DNA of 64,000 nt from JBDTME01 sp964583795 (lineage in GTDB: Bacteria; Patescibacteriota; Microgenomatia; UBA1400; PJMF01). Where the stretch lies: assembly GCA_964583795.1 (NCBI GenBank), contig CAZOWX010000004.1:11974-75973 (forward strand), in the 5' to 3' direction. Made by a program: the position numbers and the translations under genes. Positions within the stretch are counted from its first letter, which is position 1. Each line of letters begins with the position of its first letter. Positions 25,394 through 33,837 of the stretch are shown here, piece by piece. The notes under the pieces are model-generated. The model was given only the letters and a program-made list of their open reading frames with translations. It was not told the DNA's origin and searched no databases.

Positions 25394-26317
25394 ATGAGTA
25401 TGTATTTTGTGATTTTAGCTGTCGGTGTAGTATTGCTTGTTTTCGGGGCAAATTTATTGATCAAAACGGCAATTTCTCTATCGCACCGGTTAGGCATTTC
25501 TCCGTTGCTTACAGGGATTACCTTTGTATCAATTGGAACGTCTTTACCTGAGTTAATTGTGTCAGTGATCGCGTTAAACTCAAATGATCAAGGGCTTGCG
25601 ATTGGAAACATTGTTGGCTCAAATATAAGTAACATCTTGCTCATTTTATCCATCGGTTTATTTTTTTCGCCACTTCGCATTGGTACTCAAAAAACGATTC
25701 CCAGTACCTTGTTTATGGGATTAGCCAGCGTTCTGTTTGCTTTGACCCTGGGAAGAGTGCCAGCGCCTTTTTTAGGGATGATTTTGCTTTTTTTTGCAGG
25801 TGTATTTACGTTTTGGGAGTATCGAAAAACAGTCCAAACATATACTGCTCCACCGGCAAATTCGGGGGGATTTATTTATCTTGAATTGTTAAATGCAGTC
25901 GTTGCCATCATTGCTGTTGCTGTGGGGGGATTGTTGACTGTCTTTTCAACCCAAGAGTTATCGGTGGTGCTTGGGCACTCAACGACAGTGTTAGGATTGA
26001 CTCTAACTGCAGTTGCAACTTCGTTACCAGAACTACTTGCAACAGTGATGAGCCAAAATTTGCATGAGGAAAAGTTAGCGTTGGGGAACATTATTGGTAG
26101 CAATATTTACAATTTGTTATTGATTGGGGGAATTCTTGCTTTGCAGCCAATTAATCCACTTCCAATGCTTGAAGTAAGTTTTTTAATGATCAGTACTCTG
26201 TTGTTAGTGTTTACAGTGGTCTTATTTAAAGGTAAAAACTACCCGATTGCTATAGGGGCACTGCAGCTGGGGGTATATGGAGTCTATATCTTGATTTTAT
26301 CAAAACATTTGATCTGA
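25394..26317 (+). CDS. Calcium/sodium antiporter, CaCA family (YrbG-like)
   Basis: The 307-residue protein has ten hydrophobic segments in two inverted halves, each with the alpha-repeat: SIGTSLPELIVSV plus GNIVGSNISNILL in the first half, and AVATSLPELLATV plus GNIIGSNIYNLLL in the second. The two conserved Glu residues (in PEL) bind the cations. These proteins exchange Ca2+ for Na+ or H+ across the membrane. The last 18 bp overlap the end of the convergent glycosyltransferase gene. It is not in an evident operon. Confidence 0.93.
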   Translation: MSMYFVILAVGVVLLVFGANLLIKTAISLSHRLGISPLLTGITFVSIGTSLPELIVSVIALNSNDQGLAIGNIVGSNISNILLILSIGLFFSPLRIGTQKTIPSTLFMGLASVLFALTLGRVPAPFLGMILLFFAGVFTFWEYRKTVQTYTAPPANSGGFIYLELLNAVVAIIAVAVGGLLTVFSTQELSVVLGHSTTVLGLTLTAVATSLPELLATVMSQNLHEEKLALGNIIGSNIYNLLLIGGILALQPINPLPMLEVSFLMISTLLLVFTVVLFKGKNYPIAIGALQLGVYGVYILILSKHLI

Positions 26318-27817
26318 CGTCTCAGGGATTCGAGAAAATTTGTACAGATAAATGCCATCGTTTAAATCCCACGAGTCATTGAGTTGACTGGGTTGAAGGG
26401 AAGTTATTTCCCATTCTGGCGATTGTTGAGTTTCTTCTGCTGTCTTTGAGCTCACAACATAAAGGGTGTTGCTCATCGGATACTGTTCCTCTGTATCGAA
26501 ATTTGTTCCTCGAGTGATGAGTGAGTAGCGCAAAGGGTATGCCCTTGTATCACCATCGAGGAGCGAAGCGACATTCACTCGGGATTGACCAGTGACATCG
26601 TCGGAGATGATACTCGCTGTCTGTTCAATTTTGGCTAAACTCCACCCGTTTGGCATTGAGTATCCATGATTGATCGAGAATGAATTGGTAATACTTTTTA
26701 AATTCACCATAAGAACGAGAAGAAAAATCACCGTGGCAAATCGCTTTTTTTGAGTCGTGAACTGTGTAATCCACGCCGGCACCAGGACGAGTTGGAGAGT
26801 GAGTGTGGGGAGTAAGTAGTGCGCTAGAAACTGATCAACTTTCAGTGAAAATAGGATCGCAATACTACTTGTGAGTACCGTTATCAGCCACAGTGAACGA
26901 GATTTTTTGGAAAGAAAAAAAATATGAACTATGGCTGCAACAAATACCCCAAGCACAAAAACGCCGATGAATTGTTGCTCAGCGCCAAACCACTTCATGT
27001 TTGCTTCGATCCATGGTGCAATGAATCGTGTTGTACGGTTGAGTGGTGCGGAAGAGTGAGTTTCCTGAATGTACTGAATGAATAGTTTGGTGTTGAGAAA
27101 ACTATGGCGCAGTTCAAAAGCAAGAGTGGGACTCATTCCAATAACAAGTCCGACAATGAATGGTGGAAGTACTATTAGCTGTGTTCGATATTTGAAAAGT
27201 AAATACAAAAAAACCGCTAGCGCAAAAGTTACTGCTAAGAAATGCAACTCGCACGCCACACCAACCAAAATTCCCAGGATTGCAGTTGAAATTAATTGGT
27301 TGCGTTTCTGTTTTTTCTTATCCAGATCAAGTAAGAAGTAGAGTGCAAGAATAACAAAGAGTGGAACAACATGTTGATAGAGTGGGGTATTGCCTTCACG
27401 AATGAATTCAGGGGACACAGCGAACATCAAAGAACTTAGTACTGCAGTGAGTCTGCCAAAAAATTTTCGTACGGTGAAGTACAGGGCAATCAGCGTGCAC
27501 ACGGCAATACTAATGGCTGCATATGCACCAGCTATTGGGTGGAAGTGAAAGAGATAAAAAAAGGGAACTAACAGATACAGATAGATTGGACCTTGGTGAA
27601 ACTCTGCCAATGAAACTTTTATGCCTAAAAGCGTGGGTTTGCCATCAATAATCATTTGCCGCACCGCTAAAAAATCGATGCCCTGATCACGACCAAAAGT
27701 GGTGAGGGTGGAGAGACGATAAGTACGTAAAAGAAAAGCTACGATGCCAATGAAAAAAATGCAGCAAAGTTCGAGCAAATGTTGACGTAGCCACTTCTCA
27801 TTGGGTAACTGAACCAT
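26300..27817 (-). CDS. Membrane glycosyltransferase, PMT/ArnT-like (GT-C fold)
   Basis: The 505-residue protein has about eleven membrane helices. A short extracellular acidic loop follows the first helix, with RLSTLTTFGRDQGID near 33-47; the Asp in this loop is the hallmark of GT-C transferases that use polyprenyl-phosphate sugars. The C-terminal about 120 residues are a soluble extracellular domain. Members add sugars to surface proteins or glycolipids. A second member lies at 53244-54968. Its TACAAT lies 6 nt before the ATG, so it is transcribed apart from the genes upstream. Confidence 0.82.
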   Translation of the reverse strand: MVQLPNEKWLRQHLLELCCIFFIGIVAFLLRTYRLSTLTTFGRDQGIDFLAVRQMIIDGKPTLLGIKVSLAEFHQGPIYLYLLVPFFYLFHFHPIAGAYAAISIAVCTLIALYFTVRKFFGRLTAVLSSLMFAVSPEFIREGNTPLYQHVVPLFVILALYFLLDLDKKKQKRNQLISTAILGILVGVACELHFLAVTFALAVFLYLLFKYRTQLIVLPPFIVGLVIGMSPTLAFELRHSFLNTKLFIQYIQETHSSAPLNRTTRFIAPWIEANMKWFGAEQQFIGVFVLGVFVAAIVHIFFLSKKSRSLWLITVLTSSIAILFSLKVDQFLAHYLLPTLTLQLVLVPAWITQFTTQKKRFATVIFLLVLMVNLKSITNSFSINHGYSMPNGWSLAKIEQTASIISDDVTGQSRVNVASLLDGDTRAYPLRYSLITRGTNFDTEEQYPMSNTLYVVSSKTAEETQQSPEWEITSLQPSQLNDSWDLNDGIYLYKFSRIPETSDQMF

Positions 27818-27823
27818 ACTTTG

Positions 27824-27829
27824 ATTGTA
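27824..27829 (-). promoter_or_regulatory. TACAAT 6 nt before ATG
   Basis: On the minus strand TACAAT is followed by six bases and the ATG at 27817, in the short gap after the DUF1905 gene. It suggests an independent, leaderless transcript for the glycosyltransferase. Confidence 0.45.
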
Positions 27830-27842
27830 CAGCGAAAACGAG

Positions 27843-28142
27843 CTAGTCGTGAATTTCTAGCTTGATGTTAATCTTGTCACCTTCGTTTATTTTCTCTTTT
27901 TGTCGCACGTCTTTTTTGAGTGGGAGGAGATAGGTATTGGTCTTTGAGTCAGGGAAAATTGAGGTTTTCCAAGTTGTTTTGCCGACCGTTGCAGATACGG
28001 GAAGAGAACCAAAGCCATGCTTGAAATCCTTGAAGTAGCTGTCGATTTCTTCAGTCGTTTTTTCATCAACACTGGCAAAGTGCCAGGCTGCTGCGCCCGG
28101 ATACAGCCAGACTTTAGCGCTGAAGCTGAATGTTTTTGTCAT
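27843..28142 (-). CDS. DUF1905 domain protein
   Basis: This 99-residue protein is a small beta-barrel of the DUF1905 family (AKVWLYPGAAAWHFASV near the start, GFGSLPVSATVGKTTWKTSIF in the middle). No enzymatic activity is established for the family. It begins 7 nt after the stop of the VOC gene and is probably in the same operon; this pairing suggests a shared small-molecule function that I cannot name. Confidence 0.78.
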   Translation of the reverse strand: MTKTFSFSAKVWLYPGAAAWHFASVDEKTTEEIDSYFKDFKHGFGSLPVSATVGKTTWKTSIFPDSKTNTYLLPLKKDVRQKEKINEGDKINIKLEIHD

Positions 28143-28149
28143 GGCATTG

Positions 28150-28539
28150 TCACATCTCTGCTTGGAGCATGCTTACTTTATTCCCTTCGGTATCAATAAA
28201 ACTGACATACCAACCAACTCCAGGTATCTTAACTTTTTCATTAAGCAGCTTGCAGCCTGCTTTTTTGACTTTTTCACAGTACTCATCAATGTCATCAACA
28301 CTAATGACTACAGAAGTGACATCACTGTCATCAGTTTTCGGATACAGTCCACCGTTAATCCCTCCAGCTTGTGTCGGTCTGCCATTTTGATCAGAAGCAA
28401 CAGTGCCTGCAAGTACGTAATCACCCATTTCTTTTCCCATATCCTGTGTGTGCCATCCAAAAACTGAAGCGTAAAAATTAGCCATGCGTTTGCTATCCTT
28501 TGCTGGCATCTCAAAGTGGACAACTGGGCATTGTTTCAT
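28150..28539 (-). CDS. VOC family (glyoxalase/bleomycin-resistance fold) protein
   Basis: The 129-residue protein has the paired beta-alpha-beta-beta-beta units of the VOC fold: VVHFEMPAKDSKRMANFYASVFGW in the first half, and VDDIDEYCEKVKKAG then FIDTEGNKVSMLQ in the second. The metal positions His8 and the C-terminal Glu/Asp region are kept in part. AAAGGA lies a few bases before the ATG. Family members are dioxygenases, isomerases or drug-binding proteins; no specific activity can be given. Confidence 0.82.
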   Translation of the reverse strand: MKQCPVVHFEMPAKDSKRMANFYASVFGWHTQDMGKEMGDYVLAGTVASDQNGRPTQAGGINGGLYPKTDDSDVTSVVISVDDIDEYCEKVKKAGCKLLNEKVKIPGVGWYVSFIDTEGNKVSMLQAEM

Positions 28540-28638
28540 ATGTTCCTTTCAAATTTTTTTGTTCAGTTACCATTCTATCAAATATCGACAATTTTCAATA
28601 ATTGAAAGCATTACTCAAGGCGCTGTAACAAAGGGTGA

Positions 28639-29004
28639 CTATGTAGTGGTTGGAGGTTGGCTATCGTTTGGTGGTTGTTGAGTGGAACCGCCTTGTTGCT
28701 CGTCCATTTTTTTGAGTTGTTCTGCAGCAAAATCACCAATGGTGGGGAGTTTATACATCTCACCGTTATATGCTTTCCACATCAAAAAGAGCCAAAGAAC
28801 GACTGAAATTAAAGGCACAATCGATTGCCCAACAAAGGGGATGGCCAGTGCGACAGTAAGAGCCCCAAATACAATCGCCGACTGCATCGCATGAAATCGA
28901 ATGAACTGACTTTTTTTCTCAGTCAGCAATAGAAACACTCCAGAGACAAATCCAAGTAAATAGGCAACTGCTCCCATCGTTCGATCATTGCTATTTTCGG
29001 TCAT
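28639..29004 (-). CDS. DUF4870/TIC20-like small membrane protein
   Basis: From the ATG at 29004, preceded by GGAGG, the protein has 121 residues with three or four membrane segments (YLLGFVSGVFLLLTE, AIVFGALTVALAIPFVG, IVPLISVVLWLFLMWKAYNG) and a Gln/Pro/Thr-rich tail. The pattern RFHAMQSAI after the first helix is typical of DUF4870 proteins. The function is unknown. The start at 29004 is chosen over an in-frame ATG 30 nt upstream because of the ribosome binding site. Confidence 0.72.
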   Translation of the reverse strand: MTENSNDRTMGAVAYLLGFVSGVFLLLTEKKSQFIRFHAMQSAIVFGALTVALAIPFVGQSIVPLISVVLWLFLMWKAYNGEMYKLPTIGDFAAEQLKKMDEQQGGSTQQPPNDSQPPTTT

Positions 29005-29061
29005 ACAGCCTCCATTGCTTAGCTTGAGTACCATGTACTATATCAGGAATTGGTTTTGATG

Positions 29062-29535
29062 TCAGTCTGATAATAATTGTTGAGCTTGATTTGACTGCTG
29101 ACTTTTTTTATAAAGCTCGATAATCACTCCATGATCGAAAGCAATTGTGTTGGCAGCTGGGAGTTCGTCGAGGTTGAACCATTGCACCGCGTCGATTTCC
29201 CAATCAGCGTTTGCTAATTTCTGTCCCACTGTTCCAGTAAAAATAAATGAAATATTTTGACGATCTTCACCGGTTCGGTCGGGTTGATCCCGAATGGTGA
29301 AAAGTTTTAGTTGCTGAGCTTGATATCCTGTCTCTTCCATCACTTCTCTAGCAATTGCTTTCTTTACCGTCTCGTTACGCTCCACATATCCCCCCACTAA
29401 GGCCCACTTTCCTCCTTCGCTGAGTTTAGGGGAGCGTTTCACCAATAATAATTTCCTATCTTGAACGAGGAGTGCATCAACAGTGACGTGTCGAAGTGAT
29501 GCGATGTTGCCGTTTTCAAAAGTGCAATGCAGCAT
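29062..29535 (-). CDS. Nudix hydrolase
   Basis: The 157-residue protein has a complete Nudix box: GGYVERNETVKKAIAREV then MEETGY, matching Gx5Ex7REUxEExGU. It is preceded by the usual beta-strand (VDALLVQDRKLLLVKR). Nudix enzymes split nucleoside diphosphates linked to another group, such as oxidised dNTPs, ADP-ribose or NADH. TATACT lies 6 nt before the ATG, so it has its own promoter just after the copper operon on the same strand. The substrate is unknown. Confidence 0.88.
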   Translation of the reverse strand: MLHCTFENGNIASLRHVTVDALLVQDRKLLLVKRSPKLSEGGKWALVGGYVERNETVKKAIAREVMEETGYQAQQLKLFTIRDQPDRTGEDRQNISFIFTGTVGQKLANADWEIDAVQWFNLDELPAANTIAFDHGVIIELYKKSQQSNQAQQLLSD

Positions 29536-29541
29536 AGTGAG

Positions 29542-29547
29542 AGTATA
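29542..29547 (-). promoter_or_regulatory. TATACT 6 nt before ATG
   Basis: On the minus strand TATACT is followed by six bases and the ATG of the Nudix gene at 29535. No ribosome binding site is present. Confidence 0.45.
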
Positions 29548-29564
29548 TCAGGGTACAAAATTTT

Positions 29565-29813
29565 TTATTTTAACTCAGTTGCTGTGTACTCTAACGCCTC
29601 AATTATTTTTTTCAATTTTTTGGGCTGGATTTTTTCTGGGTCGTACTGAACTGTGGTTTGGGCTTTGGCATAACTGGTATTGGCACTCAGTACGCCAGCA
29701 GTATCTTCGAGCTCCCCATCAATGTTAAGACTGCAACTAGTACAGTGCATGCCGTTGATTTTAAAAGTTGCAGTTGTGCCCTTTGGGCTTTGTTTTTTCA
29801 GAAAGTTAAACAT
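29565..29813 (-). CDS. CopZ-like heavy-metal-associated (HMA) protein
   Basis: The 82-residue protein is one HMA domain with the copper-binding GMHCTSC motif at about residues 21-27 and the ferredoxin-like pattern. Such proteins carry Cu(I) in the cytoplasm and pass it to CopA. Its ATG lies 1 nt after the stop of the TauE/SafE-cupredoxin gene, and GGAGG within that gene's last codons serves as ribosome binding site. It is the last gene of the copper operon. A short basic N-terminal extension (MFNFLKKQSPKGTTA) precedes the domain. Confidence 0.85.
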   Translation of the reverse strand: MFNFLKKQSPKGTTATFKINGMHCTSCSLNIDGELEDTAGVLSANTSYAKAQTTVQYDPEKIQPKKLKKIIEALEYTATELK

Positions 29814-29814
29814 A

Positions 29815-30927
29815 CTACATTACCTCCATGACTCCCCGATACATGCCCATCGAGCACGAGAACGGAAACTTGCCTTTATTCATTGGTGTAAAGGAAAATA
29901 CTTGACTATCAGTCGCTGCTAAAAATGTTTTAATGCCATATTCTTGAAAGACAAATGAGAGTGCGCAAGAGTAGACATTATTACTGGTTAACTTGAGCTC
30001 GACTGGGACCCCTCTTTTTACTTGGACATAATTGGGAGAGTAGCCACTGTTTTGAACCTCAATAGTAATCTCTTGTTTGCCATCTGCAGTTGGTGCAGCT
30101 TGAGCTGTACTTGATGTGGTAAAGATATTTGTTACGGGTTGGGTAAGTGATTGAATCGTCACTGGTGAGTTGAGTACTACCAAAATGCCATTGAAACTGT
30201 TGATTGCGAAAATGATCAAAAACGCTGCCGCAATTTTGAGAAACTTACCTTGAAAAGTCTCTGAAAGTTTCGCAGTAGCAATGCCAATCACGGCAAAAAG
30301 TGGCGAAGTTCCCAGCACGAATACTCCCATAGTGAGTGCTCCGACGATTGGATTACCACTGGTAATCGCGAGTACTTCCATTGATTGAGTGACGCCGCAG
30401 GGAATAAAAATAGTAAGTAGCCCGAGCAGAGCTGGAGTAAAAAACGCGCGCCCCTTACTGGTTTGCCGGATTCTGCGTTGAATAAACTTCGGTGGTTGGA
30501 TCAGAACATGACGGAAAATGGGGTGGACTTCCAGTAAATTCATTGCCGTGGCAAACATAAATATTGCCGCAAATCCTTGAAATGCTAGACGAACACCTAA
30601 ACTTAGTTCGAGTTTTGATCCGAGGAATCCAAGCAAAAAACCTAAAATGACATGCGAGATGAGCTTGGCTATTAAAAATAAGGTGACTGGCAAATAATCA
30701 AGTTGATCGAACGATAGTGCAAGCGTATGGGCTTTGTTACGTGGTAAATTTGCAGCATTATATTTCTTTTTCCGCAGTGCTTTCAGTTCTTTTTTAGCCA
30801 GCGCATTGTCTTGCAGCTCCTCATCTTTTTGATTGGCGATGATACTGCTGAGCAACCCACCTTGCACTGCTAAGCAGGAAAGGCCTCCGGTGGTGAGTCC
30901 TGTGAGAAAAATAACCCATAAGTTCAT
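29815..30927 (-). CDS. TauE/SafE-type membrane protein with C-terminal cupredoxin
   Basis: From the ATG at 30927 (GGGG ribosome binding site) the protein has 370 residues. The first about 270 form six or more membrane helices, beginning TGLTTGGLSCLAVQGGLL, a pattern of the TauE/SafE-UreH-like transporters found with copper genes. A cytosolic Lys-rich insert lies near 40-60. The last about 90 residues are a cupredoxin-like domain with CALSF and FPFSCSMGMYRG; the Cys and Met residues are plausible copper ligands. It sits between copA and the CopZ-like gene, so it probably moves or holds copper outside the membrane. Confidence 0.8.
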   Translation of the reverse strand: MNLWVIFLTGLTTGGLSCLAVQGGLLSSIIANQKDEELQDNALAKKELKALRKKKYNAANLPRNKAHTLALSFDQLDYLPVTLFLIAKLISHVILGFLLGFLGSKLELSLGVRLAFQGFAAIFMFATAMNLLEVHPIFRHVLIQPPKFIQRRIRQTSKGRAFFTPALLGLLTIFIPCGVTQSMEVLAITSGNPIVGALTMGVFVLGTSPLFAVIGIATAKLSETFQGKFLKIAAAFLIIFAINSFNGILVVLNSPVTIQSLTQPVTNIFTTSSTAQAAPTADGKQEITIEVQNSGYSPNYVQVKRGVPVELKLTSNNVYSCALSFVFQEYGIKTFLAATDSQVFSFTPMNKGKFPFSCSMGMYRGVMEVM

Positions 30928-30954
30928 ATGACCCCTATTGTACAATAGCTGTAT

Positions 30955-33291
30955 TTATAATTTGATCCGTTTTAAGCGAAGTGCATTGAGCACCACGCTG
31001 ACGCTGGAAAATGCCATTGCCCCGCCTGCAATTGCTGGATTGAGCAAAATACCCCAGATTGGGTAGAGTAAACCGGCCGCGATGGGGATGGAGATGACGT
31101 TATAGAAAAACGCCCAAAACAAATTTTGCTTAATCGTACTCATAGTCGCTTTGGCAAGGCGATATGATTTGGGTAACTTGGAAATATGGCCACCAAGCAG
31201 CGTTATCCCGGCTGATTCAATTGCTACATCAGTCCCAGTGCCCATTGCCACACCAACGTCAGCAGTTGCCAAGGCAGGAGCGTCGTTGATGCCATCACCA
31301 ATCATGGCGACAACTTTGTGCTGAGCTTGTAATTTTTCGACTTGATTGGCTTTATCTTTGGGTAACACTTGAGCGATCACTTGATCAATTCCGAGCAGGT
31401 TGGCGATGTGCTCTGCTGTTTTTTGATGATCGCCGGTGAGCATTGCGACACTCAGTCCCAAAGAGTGCAAGGTTTCAACTGTGCTTTTTGCATCGTCTTT
31501 GATAGTGTCAGCAACGCCGATGTAGGCGAGAACATGTGTATCATTCATCAATAAGATTGGTGTTTTTCCCTGAGTACTGAACTGATCAATAATCGAATCA
31601 TCAATACGAACCTTTAGCTGAGTTGCAAGAGTATGATTACCGGCATAGTATTTGGTAGCGTTGATGACTCCACTGACCCCTTTGCCCTCAAGATTGGAAA
31701 AATCAGTGACTGTTAAGGGTGAAATCTTTTGTTCTATTGCTTTCTCAACGATTGCACTTGCCAGTGGATGTTCAGAATGTTTTTCCAAGCTATAAAGTAG
31801 TTGTAATATGTTTGTTTCAGAAAGTTCACTGGTGCTTTGAACGTCAGTGACTTTTGGAGTACCGTTGGTGAGTGTTCCAGTTTTATCAAACACAATCGTA
31901 TCAACTTTACTAAACCGCTCGAGACTTTCAGCATTGCGGATCAAGATCCCGTTTTGAGCAGCTTTACCAACACCCACGATCACGGCAGTCGGAGTGGCAA
32001 GTCCCATGGCACAAGGACAAGCAATTACTAAAATGGCGACCAGATTTACTATTGCCAATGAAAGGGCTTGAGAAAATGGCATAAACTGGGAGCCGATGAT
32101 GATCCAAGCCAGAAAGACGATGATTGCCAGTATCAGTACGATTGGAACAAAAATTGCCGAAATCTGGTCGGCTAACTTTTCAATGGGAGCTTTCGAACCT
32201 TGCGCGTCCTCAACCATTTTTATAATTTGCGCTAACACTGTTTCGGAGCCGACTTGAGTAGTTTTGATCCTGATTGAGCCTTGCTTATTGATTGTTGCGC
32301 CGATGACAGTATCATCGATTTTTTTATCGACCGGGATAGATTCTCCGGTAATCATGGATTCATCAATCGAAGTACTTCCTTCAATAATTGTTCCATCAAC
32401 AGGGATTTTTTGACCAGGCTTGACGATGACAACGTCACCAACAACGACTTCTGCCACATCAATTTCAATTTCTTTGTTGTCTCTCAGGACGAGTGCTTTT
32501 TTGGCTTGTAAGCCAATGAGTTTTTCAATCGCTTCGCCAGTTTTGAGTTTGGATTTGGTTTCTAAGTACTTTCCCAAAGTAATAAAGCCGATGACAACGA
32601 TCACCACATCGTAATACGAGTGTGATGTGTCAATCAGGGAAGCGAGTGGTAATTCAAAAGCACTCAGAATGAAACTGTACAAAAATGCGACCGATGTGCC
32701 GATACCGACTAACGTATCCATATTGGCAACCTTATTTTTCAAAAATGAAACGACCGCTTTTAAGTACGGTTGTCCAACGACAACTAACATATATGTAGCA
32801 AACACTGGTAAAAGATGGTGAAAAAATTCTTTCATCGTTTCGCTCATCATTGGAAGGATGCCAAGCGTATCAGAAAAAAGTTCATAGCTCATCAAGGCCA
32901 CACTGATAAAAATTTGAGGGATGGAGACAACAACTTTTTGTTTTAATGATCGTAAATACAGTAGTTTTCTCGCCTTTGGAGAAGCGTCCATAGCGTTTAG
33001 TGCTTCTTCCCCATGATCCATGTGCGATGTGTGTTGACCCTCGTGCATATGGTTTGATTGTGCTGATGAATGAGTGTTCAATGCATAACCATATTTACCA
33101 ATCACCTGGTTCATTTTTTCGAGCTCAACTCTTTGAGGATCAAAGGTGACTTTTGCTTTTTCAGTCCCGTAATTCACTTCACACTCACTTACCCCGTCAA
33201 GTTTTTTTAATTGCCGAGTAATGACGTTTGCACACGAAGCGCAATGCATCCCATTAATATCGAACGATTGGGTGGTATTAGTTGTGGGCAT
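30955..33291 (-). CDS. copA: Copper-translocating P1B-type ATPase CopA
   Basis: The 778-residue pump exports Cu(I) using ATP. It has one N-terminal HMA domain (GMHCASC near 14-20), a His/Met-rich linker (SNHMHEGQHTSHMDHGEE near 81-98), eight predicted membrane helices with the ion-binding CPC (ACPCAMGL near 430), the phosphorylation site DKTGTLTNG near 470, TGESIP in the actuator domain and GDGINDAPAL near 683. All P-type motifs are intact. Its start overlaps the end of the ArsR-YHS regulator gene by 14 nt, so the two are co-transcribed. The second gene of the copper operon. Confidence 0.95.
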   Translation of the reverse strand: MPTTNTTQSFDINGMHCASCANVITRQLKKLDGVSECEVNYGTEKAKVTFDPQRVELEKMNQVIGKYGYALNTHSSAQSNHMHEGQHTSHMDHGEEALNAMDASPKARKLLYLRSLKQKVVVSIPQIFISVALMSYELFSDTLGILPMMSETMKEFFHHLLPVFATYMLVVVGQPYLKAVVSFLKNKVANMDTLVGIGTSVAFLYSFILSAFELPLASLIDTSHSYYDVVIVVIGFITLGKYLETKSKLKTGEAIEKLIGLQAKKALVLRDNKEIEIDVAEVVVGDVVIVKPGQKIPVDGTIIEGSTSIDESMITGESIPVDKKIDDTVIGATINKQGSIRIKTTQVGSETVLAQIIKMVEDAQGSKAPIEKLADQISAIFVPIVLILAIIVFLAWIIIGSQFMPFSQALSLAIVNLVAILVIACPCAMGLATPTAVIVGVGKAAQNGILIRNAESLERFSKVDTIVFDKTGTLTNGTPKVTDVQSTSELSETNILQLLYSLEKHSEHPLASAIVEKAIEQKISPLTVTDFSNLEGKGVSGVINATKYYAGNHTLATQLKVRIDDSIIDQFSTQGKTPILLMNDTHVLAYIGVADTIKDDAKSTVETLHSLGLSVAMLTGDHQKTAEHIANLLGIDQVIAQVLPKDKANQVEKLQAQHKVVAMIGDGINDAPALATADVGVAMGTGTDVAIESAGITLLGGHISKLPKSYRLAKATMSTIKQNLFWAFFYNVISIPIAAGLLYPIWGILLNPAIAGGAMAFSSVSVVLNALRLKRIKL

Positions 33292-33763
33292 AACTCTCCG
33301 GTTGTTCCAGAAACTGCTTCAAGCAGCCACTGGCACAAAAATAATAGGTTTGATCGTGATGTGTGTGCGAAAAGCCAGCTGTTTTGGGAGAGAGTCTCAT
33401 TTGGCAAACTGGATCATGAACGAGCGGTACCAACTCTTTCATGCTCAATTTTACTGCTTTGCTGACTTGATTTTCTGACAGCTGATGAATAACTACTTCT
33501 CGCAATAGGTCACTGGCTTTGATAAAGTGGTTGCTAGTGAGGGAGTAATAGATTTGTTTTCCTTCACGCCGTGATTGCACGACTTTTGCGTCACGCAGAA
33601 TCATCAAGTGTTGGCTGATGTTGGCTTGAGGTAAATCAAGCATAGTGTGAATATCAGTCACTGGGAGCTCCTGGTCTCGAAGTAAGTGAATGATCTCGAG
33701 TCTTTTGGGATGAGCGATAGCTTTAAGCAGTTCAGCTTGATGTTCAAAAACCTGCAATAACAT
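33278..33763 (-). CDS. ArsR-family regulator with C-terminal YHS metal-binding domain
   Basis: The 161-residue protein combines an ArsR winged helix (AIAHPKRLEIIHLLRD near 16-31; LPQANISQHLMILRDAKVV near 43-61) with a YHS domain (about 110-155: DPVCQMRLSP, then YYFCASGCLKQF). The Cys residues of the YHS part are likely Cu ligands. It is the first gene of the copper operon and overlaps copA by 14 nt. Its ATG lies inside a palindrome (33760-33783) that overlaps the -10 region, so it probably represses its own operon until copper binds. The fusion of sensor and YHS is the unusual feature. Confidence 0.85.
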   Translation of the reverse strand: MLLQVFEHQAELLKAIAHPKRLEIIHLLRDQELPVTDIHTMLDLPQANISQHLMILRDAKVVQSRREGKQIYYSLTSNHFIKASDLLREVVIHQLSENQVSKAVKLSMKELVPLVHDPVCQMRLSPKTAGFSHTHHDQTYYFCASGCLKQFLEQPESYAHN

Positions 33764-33783
33764 ATTCCAATATTAGAATATGT
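33760..33783. promoter_or_regulatory. Palindromic operator of the copper operon
   Basis: ACATATTC and GAATATGT, perfect inverted 8-bp arms, flank an 8-bp spacer. On the minus strand it covers a TAATAT -10 (33775-33770), with TTGACA at 33799-33794 and an 18-bp spacer, and includes the first base region of the ArsR-YHS gene. A site with the same arm (ATATTC) and 8-bp spacer lies at 52596-52615. It is the likely binding site of the ArsR-YHS protein. Confidence 0.65.
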
Positions 33784-33793
33784 CTAAGGTGTT

Positions 33794-33799
33794 TGTCAA
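33794..33799 (-). promoter_or_regulatory. Consensus -35 (TTGACA) of the copper operon
   Basis: TTGACA on the minus strand is followed by an 18-bp spacer and TAATAT, which ends 6 nt before the ATG at 33763. A leaderless start under operator control is implied. Confidence 0.55.
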
Positions 33800-33837
33800 T
33801 GGTGGAAATAGATCAACATTTTTTTATGGAGGTACGT

